From: Labrenzia sp. THAF82
GTDB taxonomy: Bacteria > Pseudomonadota > Alphaproteobacteria > Rhizobiales > Stappiaceae
DNA: 64,000 bases
Direction: 5' to 3'
NCBI RefSeq assembly: GCF_009363435.1
Contig: NZ_CP045354.1
Coordinates: forward strand, 6,331,016 to 6,395,015
A program made the position numbers and the translations under genes. The notes under the pieces were generated by a model. It did no database searches. It worked only from the letters and a program-made list of their open reading frames with translations, and was not told the DNA's origin. Shown here in pieces: positions 45,786 through 53,965 of the stretch; position 1 is the stretch's first letter, and every line of letters starts with the position of its first letter.

Positions 45786-45815
45786 CTAGATAGGGACTCG
45801 AACGCCGCGGTCAAG
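45786..45815 (-). promoter_or_regulatory. Heat-shock (RpoH-type) promoter of the NFU gene
   Basis: On the minus strand CTTG (45812-45815), 17 bases, then CCTATCTAG (45786-45794). This matches CTTG-N17/18-CYTATNT, the alphaproteobacterial RpoH form. A sigma-70 reading overlaps it (TTGACC, 16 bases, TATCTA), so either sigma could use it. Confidence 0.55.
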
Positions 45816-45873
45816 CAGACGTCCTGAGGGAGCTGCTGTTTCCAGGCATAAAATCCGCCCAGCGCTCTAAGCC

Positions 45874-46368
45874 TCAAGCCAGGGCAGAAATGGAATCGTC
45901 GTCCAGGTTCCCCGGCACTATGGTAACCGGAATGGGAAAGGTTCCCGCTGACTTTCCTGCAATCGATGACACAAGCGGGCCCGGACCTTCCGACCCTGTG
46001 CTGGCAGCCAAAACCAGGATCGCGATATCGGCGTCGGCTTCAATCAGCTCCAAGATTTCTTCAGCCTTTGCCCCTTCCCGAACAACGGTTTCAGGTTCGG
46101 TACGTGCGACTGACCGAACACGCCCAGCGGCTTTGGCAAGGGTGGCTTCCGCTTCTTCCTGAGCTTCCGCGCGCATAATGTCTTCCACGCCGAGCCAGTG
46201 CTGAAAATCACCCGGTGCAATGATGTAGACCAGAGTGACCACGCCCCCAGTGCGTGCCGCACGTTTGGCTGCATAAACGATTGCCCGATCACTTTCGGGC
46301 GTTTCGTCGACCACGACCAGAAATTTCCGGCGGTGGCCTTCCTCGTTGCTTTTGCGAATAGCTACCAT
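45874..46368 (-). CDS. Universal stress protein family protein
   Basis: A 165-residue single-domain Usp. It begins with RKFLVVVDETPESDRAI and ends with VSSIAGKSAGTFPIPVTIVPG. The ATP-type GX2GX9G(S/T) motif is only partly clear (GSEGPG...), so nucleotide binding is unsure. ATG 46368 (MVAIRKSNEEG) matches the usual start; ATG 46398 is also in frame. It lies downstream of hslU, separated by a stem-loop, and may share its stress-induced transcript. Confidence 0.88.
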   Translation of the reverse strand: MVAIRKSNEEGHRRKFLVVVDETPESDRAIVYAAKRAARTGGVVTLVYIIAPGDFQHWLGVEDIMRAEAQEEAEATLAKAAGRVRSVARTEPETVVREGAKAEEILELIEADADIAILVLAASTGSEGPGPLVSSIAGKSAGTFPIPVTIVPGNLDDDSISALA

Positions 46369-46399
46369 GCGCGCATGCTGCCATTGCTCTGCGCGCATC

Positions 46400-46423
46400 G
46401 CAAGCGGCGAAATCGCCGCTTGC
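46400..46423 (-). other. Stem-loop between hslU and the Usp gene
   Basis: Perfect 10-bp stem GCAAGCGGCG / CGCCGCTTGC (46400-46409 with 46414-46423), loop AAAT, no T-run. Its inner arm AAGCGGCG... also occurs in the metK leader hairpin at 35478. Confidence 0.45.
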
Positions 46424-46449
46424 CTGAACCGGCTTTTCTTCCAACCGGC

Positions 46450-47754
46450 TTAGAGAATGAACTTCGACAGATCCACGTTCTTGGCGAGATCACCTATGTT
46501 TTCATTCACAAACTCGGCAGAGATCTCAACTTCCTCGCCCGATTTGTCGGGAGCCGTGAAGGAGATTTCGTCCAGGATCCGTTCCATTACAGTCTGCAAT
46601 CGACGCGCGCCGATGTTTTCAACCGAGGCATTCAGATCTACAGCGACTGACGCGATTTCCTCGATTGCGTCTTCGGTGAAGGAAAGCTTGACGTTTTCCG
46701 TTTCCATCAGCGCAACATACTGTTTGATCAGACTTGCTTCAGGTTCTGTCAGAATCGCCCGGAAATCTTCCTTGTTGAGTGCACGCAATTCCACCCGGAT
46801 TGGCAGACGCCCCTGCAGTTCGGGCAGGAGGTCCGACGGTTTGGCCACATGGAACGCGCCTGATGCGATGAACAGAATATGGTCGGTCTTAACGGGGCCG
46901 TGTTTGGTAGACACCACAGTGCCTTCAATCAACGGCAACAGGTCTCGCTGAACGCCTTCGCGAGACACGTCGCCACCCGCCCTGCCTTCGCGCGCACAAA
47001 TCTTGTCGATCTCGTCAAGGAAGACGATACCGGAATTCTCAACCAGCGAGATCGCCTCTTCGACCACTTTGTCTTCATCGAGGAGCTTGTCAGACTCCTC
47101 GTTGATCAGAAGATCGTAAGATTCACGAACCGTGGTCCGCTTCTTCTTGGTCTGGCCACCAAAGGCCTTGCCCAGAAGGTCTGACACATTCATGACGCCA
47201 ACGCTTGCGCCGGGCATGCCCGGAAGATCGAAACTAGGCATCTGTGCCTGTGCACGGACCTCGACTTCGATTTCCTTGTCGTCCATATCGCCGTTGCGCA
47301 GTTTTGTGCGGAAACTGTCGCGCGTTGCCGGGCTTGCATTGGCTCCGACGAGTGCGTCCAGCACCCGCTCTTCGGCAAGTACGTGGGCTTTCGCCTTCAC
47401 TGACTCCCGCTTTTGATCGCGTATCAGCGTGATACCGGCCTCAACCAGATCGCGGACAATCTGCTCGACATCCCGGCCGACATAGCCAACTTCGGTGAAT
47501 TTTGTCGCCTCCACCTTGGTGAATGGCGCATTGGCAAGTTTTGCCAGCCGGCGGGAGATTTCGGTCTTGCCAACTCCGGTCGGCCCGATCATGAGGATGT
47601 TCTTTGGCAGAACCTCCTCGCGCATCTGCCCTTCAAGTTGCTGACGGCGCCAGCGATTGCGCAGCGCAATCGCCACTGCCCGCTTTGCGTCCTTTTGGCC
47701 GACAATATATCGGTCGAGTTCTGAAACAATCTCGCGTGGAGAAAAATCGGTCAT
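46450..47754 (-). CDS. hslU: HslUV protease ATPase subunit
   Basis: AAA+ unfoldase that feeds substrates to HslV. 434 residues. Walker A GPTGVGKTEISRRLA, I-domain insertion (about 110-240), Walker B IVFLDEIDKI, sensor region and the C-terminal tail KFIL that docks in HslV. Begins three bases after the GNAT stop, in the hslV-GNAT-hslU unit. Full length with no oddity. Confidence 0.97.
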   Translation of the reverse strand: MTDFSPREIVSELDRYIVGQKDAKRAVAIALRNRWRRQQLEGQMREEVLPKNILMIGPTGVGKTEISRRLAKLANAPFTKVEATKFTEVGYVGRDVEQIVRDLVEAGITLIRDQKRESVKAKAHVLAEERVLDALVGANASPATRDSFRTKLRNGDMDDKEIEVEVRAQAQMPSFDLPGMPGASVGVMNVSDLLGKAFGGQTKKKRTTVRESYDLLINEESDKLLDEDKVVEEAISLVENSGIVFLDEIDKICAREGRAGGDVSREGVQRDLLPLIEGTVVSTKHGPVKTDHILFIASGAFHVAKPSDLLPELQGRLPIRVELRALNKEDFRAILTEPEASLIKQYVALMETENVKLSFTEDAIEEIASVAVDLNASVENIGARRLQTVMERILDEISFTAPDKSGEEVEISAEFVNENIGDLAKNVDLSKFIL

Positions 47755-47757
47755 CGT

Positions 47758-48276
47758 TTACGACACACCTTCTTCATTATTGTGTTCCATGAGCAAGCAA
47801 TCGTCGGTGCGGCCGAGAAGATCCTCGATCTCCCGAAACCCAGCCTTTCGGTAGGCGTTGACGGCCCTCAGATTTGCAGGATCCGGATCAATGATGATCC
47901 GGTCGTACCCTTCCCGGCGCAGCTTCTCAACAAATGCACTCAAAACTCGGGTTCCTATGCCCTTTGACAGATCCGCTGCACTGGCGATTGACAAGTCCAC
48001 GCCAACCGCTTCGTCAGGCAGCAACTCCAGCCAGGGATAGTCTTCAACCCATTCGGTATTCTTCTGATCCTTGATAAACCAGACCTGGATATAACCCGTC
48101 TCTTTGCCGTCGATCTGGAAAAAATAGGGACGCGTTGTGTCCTGGCCAGTCAGCATTTCCCTGACGTATCCCAGCTCTTCAGTCGGATCGCCCCACCATT
48201 CCCGCCAATGCGGCCTTGCCATCCAGTCCGACAGCAGGGGCAAATCTTCCATTGTCACCGGGCGAAACGAAATCAT
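47758..48276 (-). CDS. GNAT acetyltransferase between hslV and hslU
   Basis: A 172-residue acetyltransferase resembling the AAC(6')-type branch: ISFRPVTMEDLPLLSDWMARPHV-like start (WMARPHWREWWG), WLELLPDEAVGVDLSI, the acetyl-CoA loop DLSKGIGTRVLSAFVEKL, then IIIDPDPANLRAVNAYRKAG. That branch includes aminoglycoside 6'-acetyltransferases and siderophore biosynthesis enzymes, so the substrate is unknown and resistance should not be assumed. Six bases from hslV and three from hslU, hence expressed with the protease. This insertion is common in the order. Confidence 0.88.
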   Translation of the reverse strand: MISFRPVTMEDLPLLSDWMARPHWREWWGDPTEELGYVREMLTGQDTTRPYFFQIDGKETGYIQVWFIKDQKNTEWVEDYPWLELLPDEAVGVDLSIASAADLSKGIGTRVLSAFVEKLRREGYDRIIIDPDPANLRAVNAYRKAGFREIEDLLGRTDDCLLMEHNNEEGVS

Positions 48277-48282
48277 CGAAAA

Positions 48283-48843
48283 TCACTCGACGGTGTCCAG
48301 AGATTCCACGGTTACACTGGCATTTGTGTAGACGCAGATTTCAGCCGCCACCGCCATTGCCTTGCGGGCAATGGTTTCTGCGTCGAAATCCGTATCTGCC
48401 AGTGCACGACCGGCAGCCAGTGCGTAGTTGCCTCCGGAGCCGATGCCCATGACACCGCCTTCAGGCTCAAGAACGTCACCGGTTCCGGTCAGCACCAGCG
48501 ACACATTTTTGTCGGCAACCAGCATCATCGCCTCAAGCCGGCGCAGGTAACGGTCGGTCCGCCAATCCTTGGCCAGCTCGACGCAAGCCCGCATGAGCTG
48601 CCCCGGATATTGCTCCAGCTTTGCTTCCAGGCGTTCAAACAATGTGAATGCGTCGGCTGTTGCACCTGCAAAACCGGCAATCACTTCACCCTTTGCTAGC
48701 GGCCGCACCTTGCGGGCAGTGTGCTTGATCACGGTCTGGCCAAGAGACACCTGTCCGTCGCCAGCTATGACAACCTTGCCGCCCTTGCGTACCATCATGA
48801 TCGTCGTACCGTGCCATTGAGCAGGTTCGCGCGTTTCGCTCAT
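48283..48843 (-). CDS. hslV: HslUV protease peptidase subunit
   Basis: Threonine peptidase. 186 residues. ATG 48843 has GAGGA upstream; an in-frame start at 48909 lies at the promoter and is rejected. A 12-residue leader (MSETREPAQWHG) precedes the catalytic Thr of TTIMMVRKGGKVVIAGDG and is expected to be removed. GFAGATADAFTLFERLE and the C-terminal half are as in the family. Confidence 0.97.
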   Translation of the reverse strand: MSETREPAQWHGTTIMMVRKGGKVVIAGDGQVSLGQTVIKHTARKVRPLAKGEVIAGFAGATADAFTLFERLEAKLEQYPGQLMRACVELAKDWRTDRYLRRLEAMMLVADKNVSLVLTGTGDVLEPEGGVMGIGSGGNYALAAGRALADTDFDAETIARKAMAVAAEICVYTNASVTVESLDTVE

Positions 48844-48874
48844 CAAGTCCTCATAAGTCTCTTTTGTCTGCCGC

Positions 48875-48906
48875 CCTATGTAGGCGGCTAACACGGCATT
48901 TCCAAG
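48875..48906 (-). promoter_or_regulatory. Heat-shock (RpoH-type) promoter of hslV
   Basis: On the minus strand CTTG (48903-48906), 18 bases, then CCTACATAGG (48875-48884), one base off CYTATNTNNG. It is 32 bases before the hslV ATG. HslUV is a classical heat-shock operon, which supports the reading. Confidence 0.65.
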
Positions 48907-48945
48907 CAATCATTGGGACAAGCAATAAAGGCACGGGTTTCAACC

Positions 48946-49521
48946 TCAGTGCGACATCTCGATCCTTGTTGCTCGCAAGAGGGCATCCACCAGCCGGTCG
49001 AGCTGACCGCTGATCCGGTCATCGGTGAGATCGCCCTTCTCGTCAAAAGCACCTGATGCACGGGGAATGGAGACCATCTGAGGCAACACCATTGCGCCCA
49101 GTCCGACCTCAAGGATCGTGCGCATGCCGATCAGGCCACGCATGCCGCCGAACCCGCCCGGTGAAGCTGCTCCGAGTGCAAAGACCTTGTTCTTATAGGC
49201 TTCACCCGGCTCCTTGACGCGGCTTATCCAGTCCAGAGTGTTTTTCAAAAGCGGTGTGATGCCGGCATTGTATTCGGGACACGACAGGAAAATACCGTCC
49301 TGACCATGGAACAAACGTTTGAGTTTAATGGCATTTTCGGGCACGCCGTCGCTTTCTTCCAGGTCACCGTCATAGACCGGCAAGGGATACTCCTTCAGCG
49401 ACAAATGCGTGACTTCTGCGTCCAGAATGGCCAACTTCTTTGCCACCAGCGCCACGAGCTTGCCGTTCAGCGAAGCGCTCCGGGAAGAGCCGGAACATAC
49501 GAGGATCTTTGGATTGCGCAT
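48946..49521 (-). CDS. NADPH-dependent FMN reductase
   Basis: A 191-residue flavodoxin-like oxidoreductase. FMN phosphate loop CSGSSRSASLNGKL, then SCPEYNAGITPLLKNTLDW, which contacts FMN in ArsH/chromate-reductase-type proteins. It reduces FMN, quinones or other electron acceptors with NAD(P)H; the physiological acceptor cannot be told. Probably monocistronic: it lies about 40 bp past the hslV promoter and about 95 bp from pmtA on the same strand. Confidence 0.92.
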   Translation of the reverse strand: MRNPKILVCSGSSRSASLNGKLVALVAKKLAILDAEVTHLSLKEYPLPVYDGDLEESDGVPENAIKLKRLFHGQDGIFLSCPEYNAGITPLLKNTLDWISRVKEPGEAYKNKVFALGAASPGGFGGMRGLIGMRTILEVGLGAMVLPQMVSIPRASGAFDEKGDLTDDRISGQLDRLVDALLRATRIEMSH

Positions 49522-49617
49522 CTAATATCTCCAGTTCACAGTCGACCATAAGACAACACCGCCAAAGGTGTTTGCCCGAATACGGTAACTAGAGCGTTGT
49601 GCACGAATTTTGGAGGC

Positions 49618-50280
49618 TTAGTGGCCTTTGCGGTAAACCCAGACCCGCGCTGGCGGCAGGTTTTTCCAAACCCAGTCCGAACTGAACACCGAAACGGCAT
49701 GACTGTCCGGCTTGACGGGTGCTACGAGCCCATAGGAAAACTGAATAAAGGGCGCCCCAGGCTTGAGCATGTCGAGTGCATCTGCCAACAGAGCCTTTCG
49801 AACTGGCTCTGGCCTCGTCAGCAGCGGCAAGGATGAAACAATGCCGTCAAGCTTGCCCGACTTGTTGGAGCGGTCAGCGAAAAATCCGCCTTCACTTTCA
49901 AGGCTTTCGCGCAAGGCATAGGCATCACCTTGCAAGACAGTCAGACCTGGATATCTGAGGCTCAGGATCTCACAGAATTCAGGGCTGTATTCAACAAGGT
50001 TGAGATGATGGTTGGCAAACCCACGATCGATCAGCGCTTTGGTCACCGCGCCCGTACCAGGTCCAAGCTCGACGACGCGGCAATGGGGACGCGGTGTCAG
50101 GAATGAGGCCATCTTTGCAGCAAGATCGGGACCTGAGGGTGTAACAGCTCCAGTCCTCAACGGGTTCTGCGCCCAGGATCGTATGAACTTCATTTCGTCG
50201 AGCACTTTTGCCCGGACGGCATTGGCCTTGACGATCTTCTCCCGAAGGCGTTCCCCGCGAATCCCGCTACGCTTCAACAT
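49618..50280 (-). CDS. pmtA: Phospholipid N-methyltransferase (PmtA type)
   Basis: SAM-dependent methyltransferase of about 220 residues. The SAM loop is VELGPGTGAVTKAL; the start MKFIRSWAQNPLRTGAVTPS is the hallmark of the Agrobacterium/Sinorhizobium-type PmtA that turns phosphatidylethanolamine into phosphatidylcholine. No membrane helix, as in those enzymes, which bind the membrane from the cytoplasm. 110 bp after dnaJ. The same fold includes rRNA dimethylases, but the N-terminal motif favours PmtA. Confidence 0.85.
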   Translation of the reverse strand: MLKRSGIRGERLREKIVKANAVRAKVLDEMKFIRSWAQNPLRTGAVTPSGPDLAAKMASFLTPRPHCRVVELGPGTGAVTKALIDRGFANHHLNLVEYSPEFCEILSLRYPGLTVLQGDAYALRESLESEGGFFADRSNKSGKLDGIVSSLPLLTRPEPVRKALLADALDMLKPGAPFIQFSYGLVAPVKPDSHAVSVFSSDWVWKNLPPARVWVYRKGH

Positions 50281-50391
50281 CTTACCTCACTTCCACCCAG
50301 AAATTGAATATAGGGGGACTTGTCAGAAGATGCTACGGCTGGGCGCACAAATTGCACAAACTCACGGATAATCTACAGGCGCCCCCGCCTA

Positions 50392-51519
50392 TCAGGCACC
50401 GAGATTGTCTATGAAATCCTTCACCTTGGAGAAGAAACCAGCAGATTCAGGATGGTTCTCACCGGAGGATTCTTTCTCAAATTCCGCCAGAAGTTCCCTT
50501 TGCCTGCGTGTCAGGTTCGTCGGTGTCTCGACAGTTACCTGAATATACATGTCACCGTGTTGGCTGGTGCGCATGATCGGCATGCCCTTGCCGCGCAAGC
50601 GGAACTGCTTTCCTGTCTGCGTACCTTCCGGCACTTTTACCCGACTGGTCGCTCCAGAAACGGTCGGCACATCGAATTGTCCGCCAAGCGTCGCCGTGCT
50701 CATGGAAATGGGTACCCGGCAATAGAGGTCCGCGCCATCGCGCTGAAACAATTCGTGGGGGCGGATCGACAGAAAGATGTAAAGATCCCCTGCAGGACCA
50801 CCGCGCACACCGGCTTCCCCTTCTCCGGCAAGCCGAATTCGGGTTCCGTCTTCGATGCCGGCGGGAATATTGACTGACAGCGTACGGTCCTGGGTCTTTC
50901 GTCCCGACCCGTTGCAGCTTTCGCAAGGATCGGTGATGACCTGTCCGCGCCCCTGACAGGTCGGGCAGGTACGCTCAAGGGTGAAAAAGCCCTGTGCCGC
51001 ACGCACGCGTCCGGCCCCACCACAAGTGCGGCAGGTAGTCGGGCTGGTGCCCGGTTTTGCCCCGGAACCAGAACAGTCATCACAGGTGATGCTGGTCGGA
51101 ACTTCGATCTCAACCGTCTTGCCGGAAAATGCGTCTTCCAGCGTAATGTCAAGATTGTAGCGCAGATCGGCGCCGCGCTCGCGGCCACCGGACCGACGCC
51201 CGCCACCCATGCCGAAAAATTCTTCGAAGATGTCGGACATGGTGGAGGAAAAATCTTGCGCACCCGCGCCGCCGCCGCCACCGAATCCGCCATTTTCGAA
51301 CGCTGCATGCCCGAAGCGATCGTAGGCGGCCCGTTTCTGCCCGTCTTTCAAGGTGTCATAAGCTTCGTTGACTTCCTTGAACATGGCTTCGGCTTCGCCG
51401 TCGCCCGGATTGCGGTCCGGGTGATATTGCATTGCCATTTTGCGGTAAGCGCTTTTCAGCGCTTTATCATCCGCATCGCGTGAAACGCCCAGCACCTCGT
51501 AGAAATCACGTTTTGACAT
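50392..51519 (-). CDS. dnaJ: Chaperone DnaJ
   Basis: Hsp40 partner of DnaK. 375 residues. J-domain with HPD (KMAMQYHPDRNPGDG), Gly/Phe region (FENGGFGGGGGAG), four CxxCxGxG zinc repeats (CDDCSGSG, CRTCGGAG, CPTCQGRG, CESCNGSG) and the C-terminal substrate-binding part. ATG 51519 with GAGAGA upstream. Follows dnaK after about 220 bp that contain a hairpin but no clear promoter. Confidence 0.97.
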   Translation of the reverse strand: MSKRDFYEVLGVSRDADDKALKSAYRKMAMQYHPDRNPGDGEAEAMFKEVNEAYDTLKDGQKRAAYDRFGHAAFENGGFGGGGGAGAQDFSSTMSDIFEEFFGMGGGRRSGGRERGADLRYNLDITLEDAFSGKTVEIEVPTSITCDDCSGSGAKPGTSPTTCRTCGGAGRVRAAQGFFTLERTCPTCQGRGQVITDPCESCNGSGRKTQDRTLSVNIPAGIEDGTRIRLAGEGEAGVRGGPAGDLYIFLSIRPHELFQRDGADLYCRVPISMSTATLGGQFDVPTVSGATSRVKVPEGTQTGKQFRLRGKGMPIMRTSQHGDMYIQVTVETPTNLTRRQRELLAEFEKESSGENHPESAGFFSKVKDFIDNLGA

Positions 51520-51702
51520 CAAGATCTCTCGGTCTTGTTGTTGCACCGTCGGCAGCCTGGACGGGTCCGGCGCCAGGAACGAGAGGGGCTCGTTATATGT
51601 TCAATTGATCCAGACAAAGCCCCACCCGCTTCTATTACGGCGAAAGCGCCGGGCTCATGTGCCCTTGTGATCAGGCAAGCAAGCGTCCGGCGCCAGACTT
51701 GA

Positions 51703-51729
51703 ACAGCCAGCCGGGACACGGCTGGCTGT
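51703..51729. other. Stem-loop after dnaK
   Basis: Perfect 11-bp stem ACAGCCAGCCG / CGGCTGGCTGT (51703-51713 with 51719-51729), loop GGACA. The T-run is on the plus-strand side (CGTTTTT), so on the dnaK strand it is not a canonical terminator and may instead limit or process read-through to dnaJ. Confidence 0.5.
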
Positions 51730-51739
51730 CGTTTTTCAG

Positions 51740-53662
51740 TTATGCAGACTTTTTGTCGTCTTCGTCTTTGACTTCCTCGAAGTCCGCATCGACAACATCG
51801 TCTTCCGCCTTGGCTTCGGCTTCTTCGCCGCCTTCGCCACCGGCTTCCGCATCGGCCTGTGCCGCCTGATACATGGCTTCGCCAAGTTTCATGGATGCTT
51901 CGGCCAGCGCCTGGGTTTTGGCCTTGATGTCTTCAAGGTCTTCACCCTCCAGCGAGGATTTTAGCTCTTCAAGTGCGGATTCGATTGCAGCCTTGTCGTC
52001 TTCGGAGACCTTGTCTCCGTAGTCTTTCAGCGACTTGTCAGTGGAATGAACCAGCGACTCGCCCTGGTTCCTGGCTTCAACCAGTTCCTTCCGCTTCTTG
52101 TCCTCATCCGCATGGGACTCAGCATCCTTGATCATCTGATCGATGTCATTGTCGCTAAGACCGCCAGAAGCCTGGATGCGGATCTGCTGTTCCTTGCCGG
52201 TACCTTTGTCCTTTGCCGAGACATTGACAATACCGTTGGCATCGATGTCGAAGGTGACTTCGATCTGCGGCACGCCACGCGGCGCCGGAGGAAGACCGAC
52301 CAGGTCGAACTGACCGAGGACCTTGTTGTCCGCAGCCATTTCACGCTCGCCCTGGAAGACACGGATGGTCACAGCCGTCTGGTTGTCTTCGGCCGTGGAG
52401 AACACCTGGCTCTTCTTGGTCGGGATCGTCGTGTTGCGGTCGATCAGGCGTGTGAAGACACCACCGAGCGTCTCGATACCGAGCGACAGCGGAGTAACGT
52501 CCAGAAGGAGTACGTCCTTGACGTCACCCTGCAGGACACCGGCCTGAATCGCAGCACCCATAGCAACGACTTCGTCCGGATTAACACCCTTGTGCGATTC
52601 CTTGCCGAAGAAGGTGTTCACGGTTTCCTGGATCTTCGGCATGCGGGTCATGCCGCCGACGAGAACGACTTCGTCAATTTCACCAGCTGCCAGGCCTGCG
52701 TCTTTCAGAGCGGCCTTCATCGGGTTGATGGTGCGTTTGACCAGATCATCGACCAAAGACTCAAACTTGGCGCGAGTAAGCTTCAACGTCAGGTGCTTCG
52801 GACCGGATGCATCCGCCGTGATGAACGGCAGGTTGATTTCGGTCTGCGAAGAGGACGACAACTCGATCTTGGCTTTTTCCGCGGCTTCTTTCAGACGCTG
52901 TAGGGCCAGTTTGTCATTCTTCAGATCAATGCCCTGATCTTTCTTGAACTCAGCTGCGAGATAGTCGACCAGAACCATGTCGAAGTCTTCACCGCCCAGG
53001 AACGTATCGCCGTTCGTGGATTTCACTTCAAAGACGCCGTCGCCGATTTCCAGGATGGACACGTCGAACGTGCCGCCACCAAGGTCGTAAACAGCGATGG
53101 TTTTGCCGTCATTCTTGTCCAGGCCATAGGCCAGCGCAGCTGCGGTCGGCTCGTTGATGATACGCAGAACTTCCAGACCGGCAATCTTACCGGCATCTTT
53201 GGTTGCCTGACGCTGTGCATCGTTGAAGTACGCCGGAACGGTAATAACCGCCTGGGTCACAGTCTCGCCGAGGTAGCTCTCGGCCGTTTCCTTCATTTTC
53301 TGAAGGATGAAGGCGGAAACCTGGGACGGGGAGTATTTTTCGCCGTTTGCCTCAACCCATGCGTCGCCGTTGTCGGCCTTGACGATATCGAAGGGAACCA
53401 GTTTCTGGTCCTTGGCGACAGTCGGGTCATCGAACCGGCGCCCGATCAGGCGCTTGACCGCAAACAGCGTGTTCGTCGGATTGGTGACTGCCTGGCGTTT
53501 CGCCGGCTGACCGACAAGGCGTTCGCCATCGTCGGAAAATGCCACCATAGAAGGCGTGGTGCGTGCACCTTCTGCGTTTTCAATTACTTTGGGATCTTTA
53601 CCGTCCATGACGGCGACGCACGAGTTCGTCGTGCCGAGGTCGATACCAATGACCTTTGCCAT
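51740..53662 (-). CDS. dnaK: Chaperone DnaK (Hsp70)
   Basis: 640 residues, full length. Nucleotide-binding domain with IGIDLGTTNSCVAVMDG, VPAYFNDAQRQATKDAG, YDLGGGTFDVSIL; linker DVTPLSLGIETLGG; substrate-binding domain; acidic C-terminus EEVKDEDDKKSA. ATG 53662 has AGAGAGG upstream. A heat-shock-type promoter lies 130 bp upstream. Confidence 0.98.
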   Translation of the reverse strand: MAKVIGIDLGTTNSCVAVMDGKDPKVIENAEGARTTPSMVAFSDDGERLVGQPAKRQAVTNPTNTLFAVKRLIGRRFDDPTVAKDQKLVPFDIVKADNGDAWVEANGEKYSPSQVSAFILQKMKETAESYLGETVTQAVITVPAYFNDAQRQATKDAGKIAGLEVLRIINEPTAAALAYGLDKNDGKTIAVYDLGGGTFDVSILEIGDGVFEVKSTNGDTFLGGEDFDMVLVDYLAAEFKKDQGIDLKNDKLALQRLKEAAEKAKIELSSSSQTEINLPFITADASGPKHLTLKLTRAKFESLVDDLVKRTINPMKAALKDAGLAAGEIDEVVLVGGMTRMPKIQETVNTFFGKESHKGVNPDEVVAMGAAIQAGVLQGDVKDVLLLDVTPLSLGIETLGGVFTRLIDRNTTIPTKKSQVFSTAEDNQTAVTIRVFQGEREMAADNKVLGQFDLVGLPPAPRGVPQIEVTFDIDANGIVNVSAKDKGTGKEQQIRIQASGGLSDNDIDQMIKDAESHADEDKKRKELVEARNQGESLVHSTDKSLKDYGDKVSEDDKAAIESALEELKSSLEGEDLEDIKAKTQALAEASMKLGEAMYQAAQADAEAGGEGGEEAEAKAEDDVVDADFEEVKDEDDKKSA

Positions 53663-53793
53663 ATCTGCCTCTCTTTCTAGCAAACCAGACAGACCCTAGA
53701 AGGCGTCGGTCCGGCTCCTCTCACTTGTAATCCGGGGCCAGCCCGGAGATCGCGCCGGAGCACATGCTCAGGATTTGGCGCGAAGCTTGATCG

Positions 53794-53824
53794 CTATATA
53801 GGTGGATGAAACTTTGCCTGCAAG
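53794..53824 (-). promoter_or_regulatory. Heat-shock (RpoH-type) promoter of dnaK
   Basis: On the minus strand CTTG (53821-53824), 18 bases, then CCTATATAG (53794-53802), matching CTTG-N17/18-CYTATNT. About 130 bases of leader separate it from the ATG. The rest of the 300-bp gap (53663-53965) shows nothing else clear; the plus-strand promoter of the 53966 gene must lie in 53825-53950, which is AT-rich. Confidence 0.7.
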
Positions 53825-53965
53825 ACATCTGTTTGCTGGCAATCGTCAGTCATCACCGATATTTCTTGCCTGATCGTTACCAAGATCGGATTTCGGATTG
53901 TCGTAAAAGTCAATTTTACAGAAAATCACCATGCAGATGTGGCATTGCTCCAGGGGAATACATCC

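Noticed and set aside
47758..48276. Aminoglycoside resistance gene
   Set aside because: Similarity is to the wider AAC(6')-like GNAT branch and the position inside hslVU argues for a housekeeping role.
51703..51729. Canonical terminator for dnaK
   Set aside because: The T-run is on the wrong side for the dnaK strand, so it is listed only as a stem-loop.
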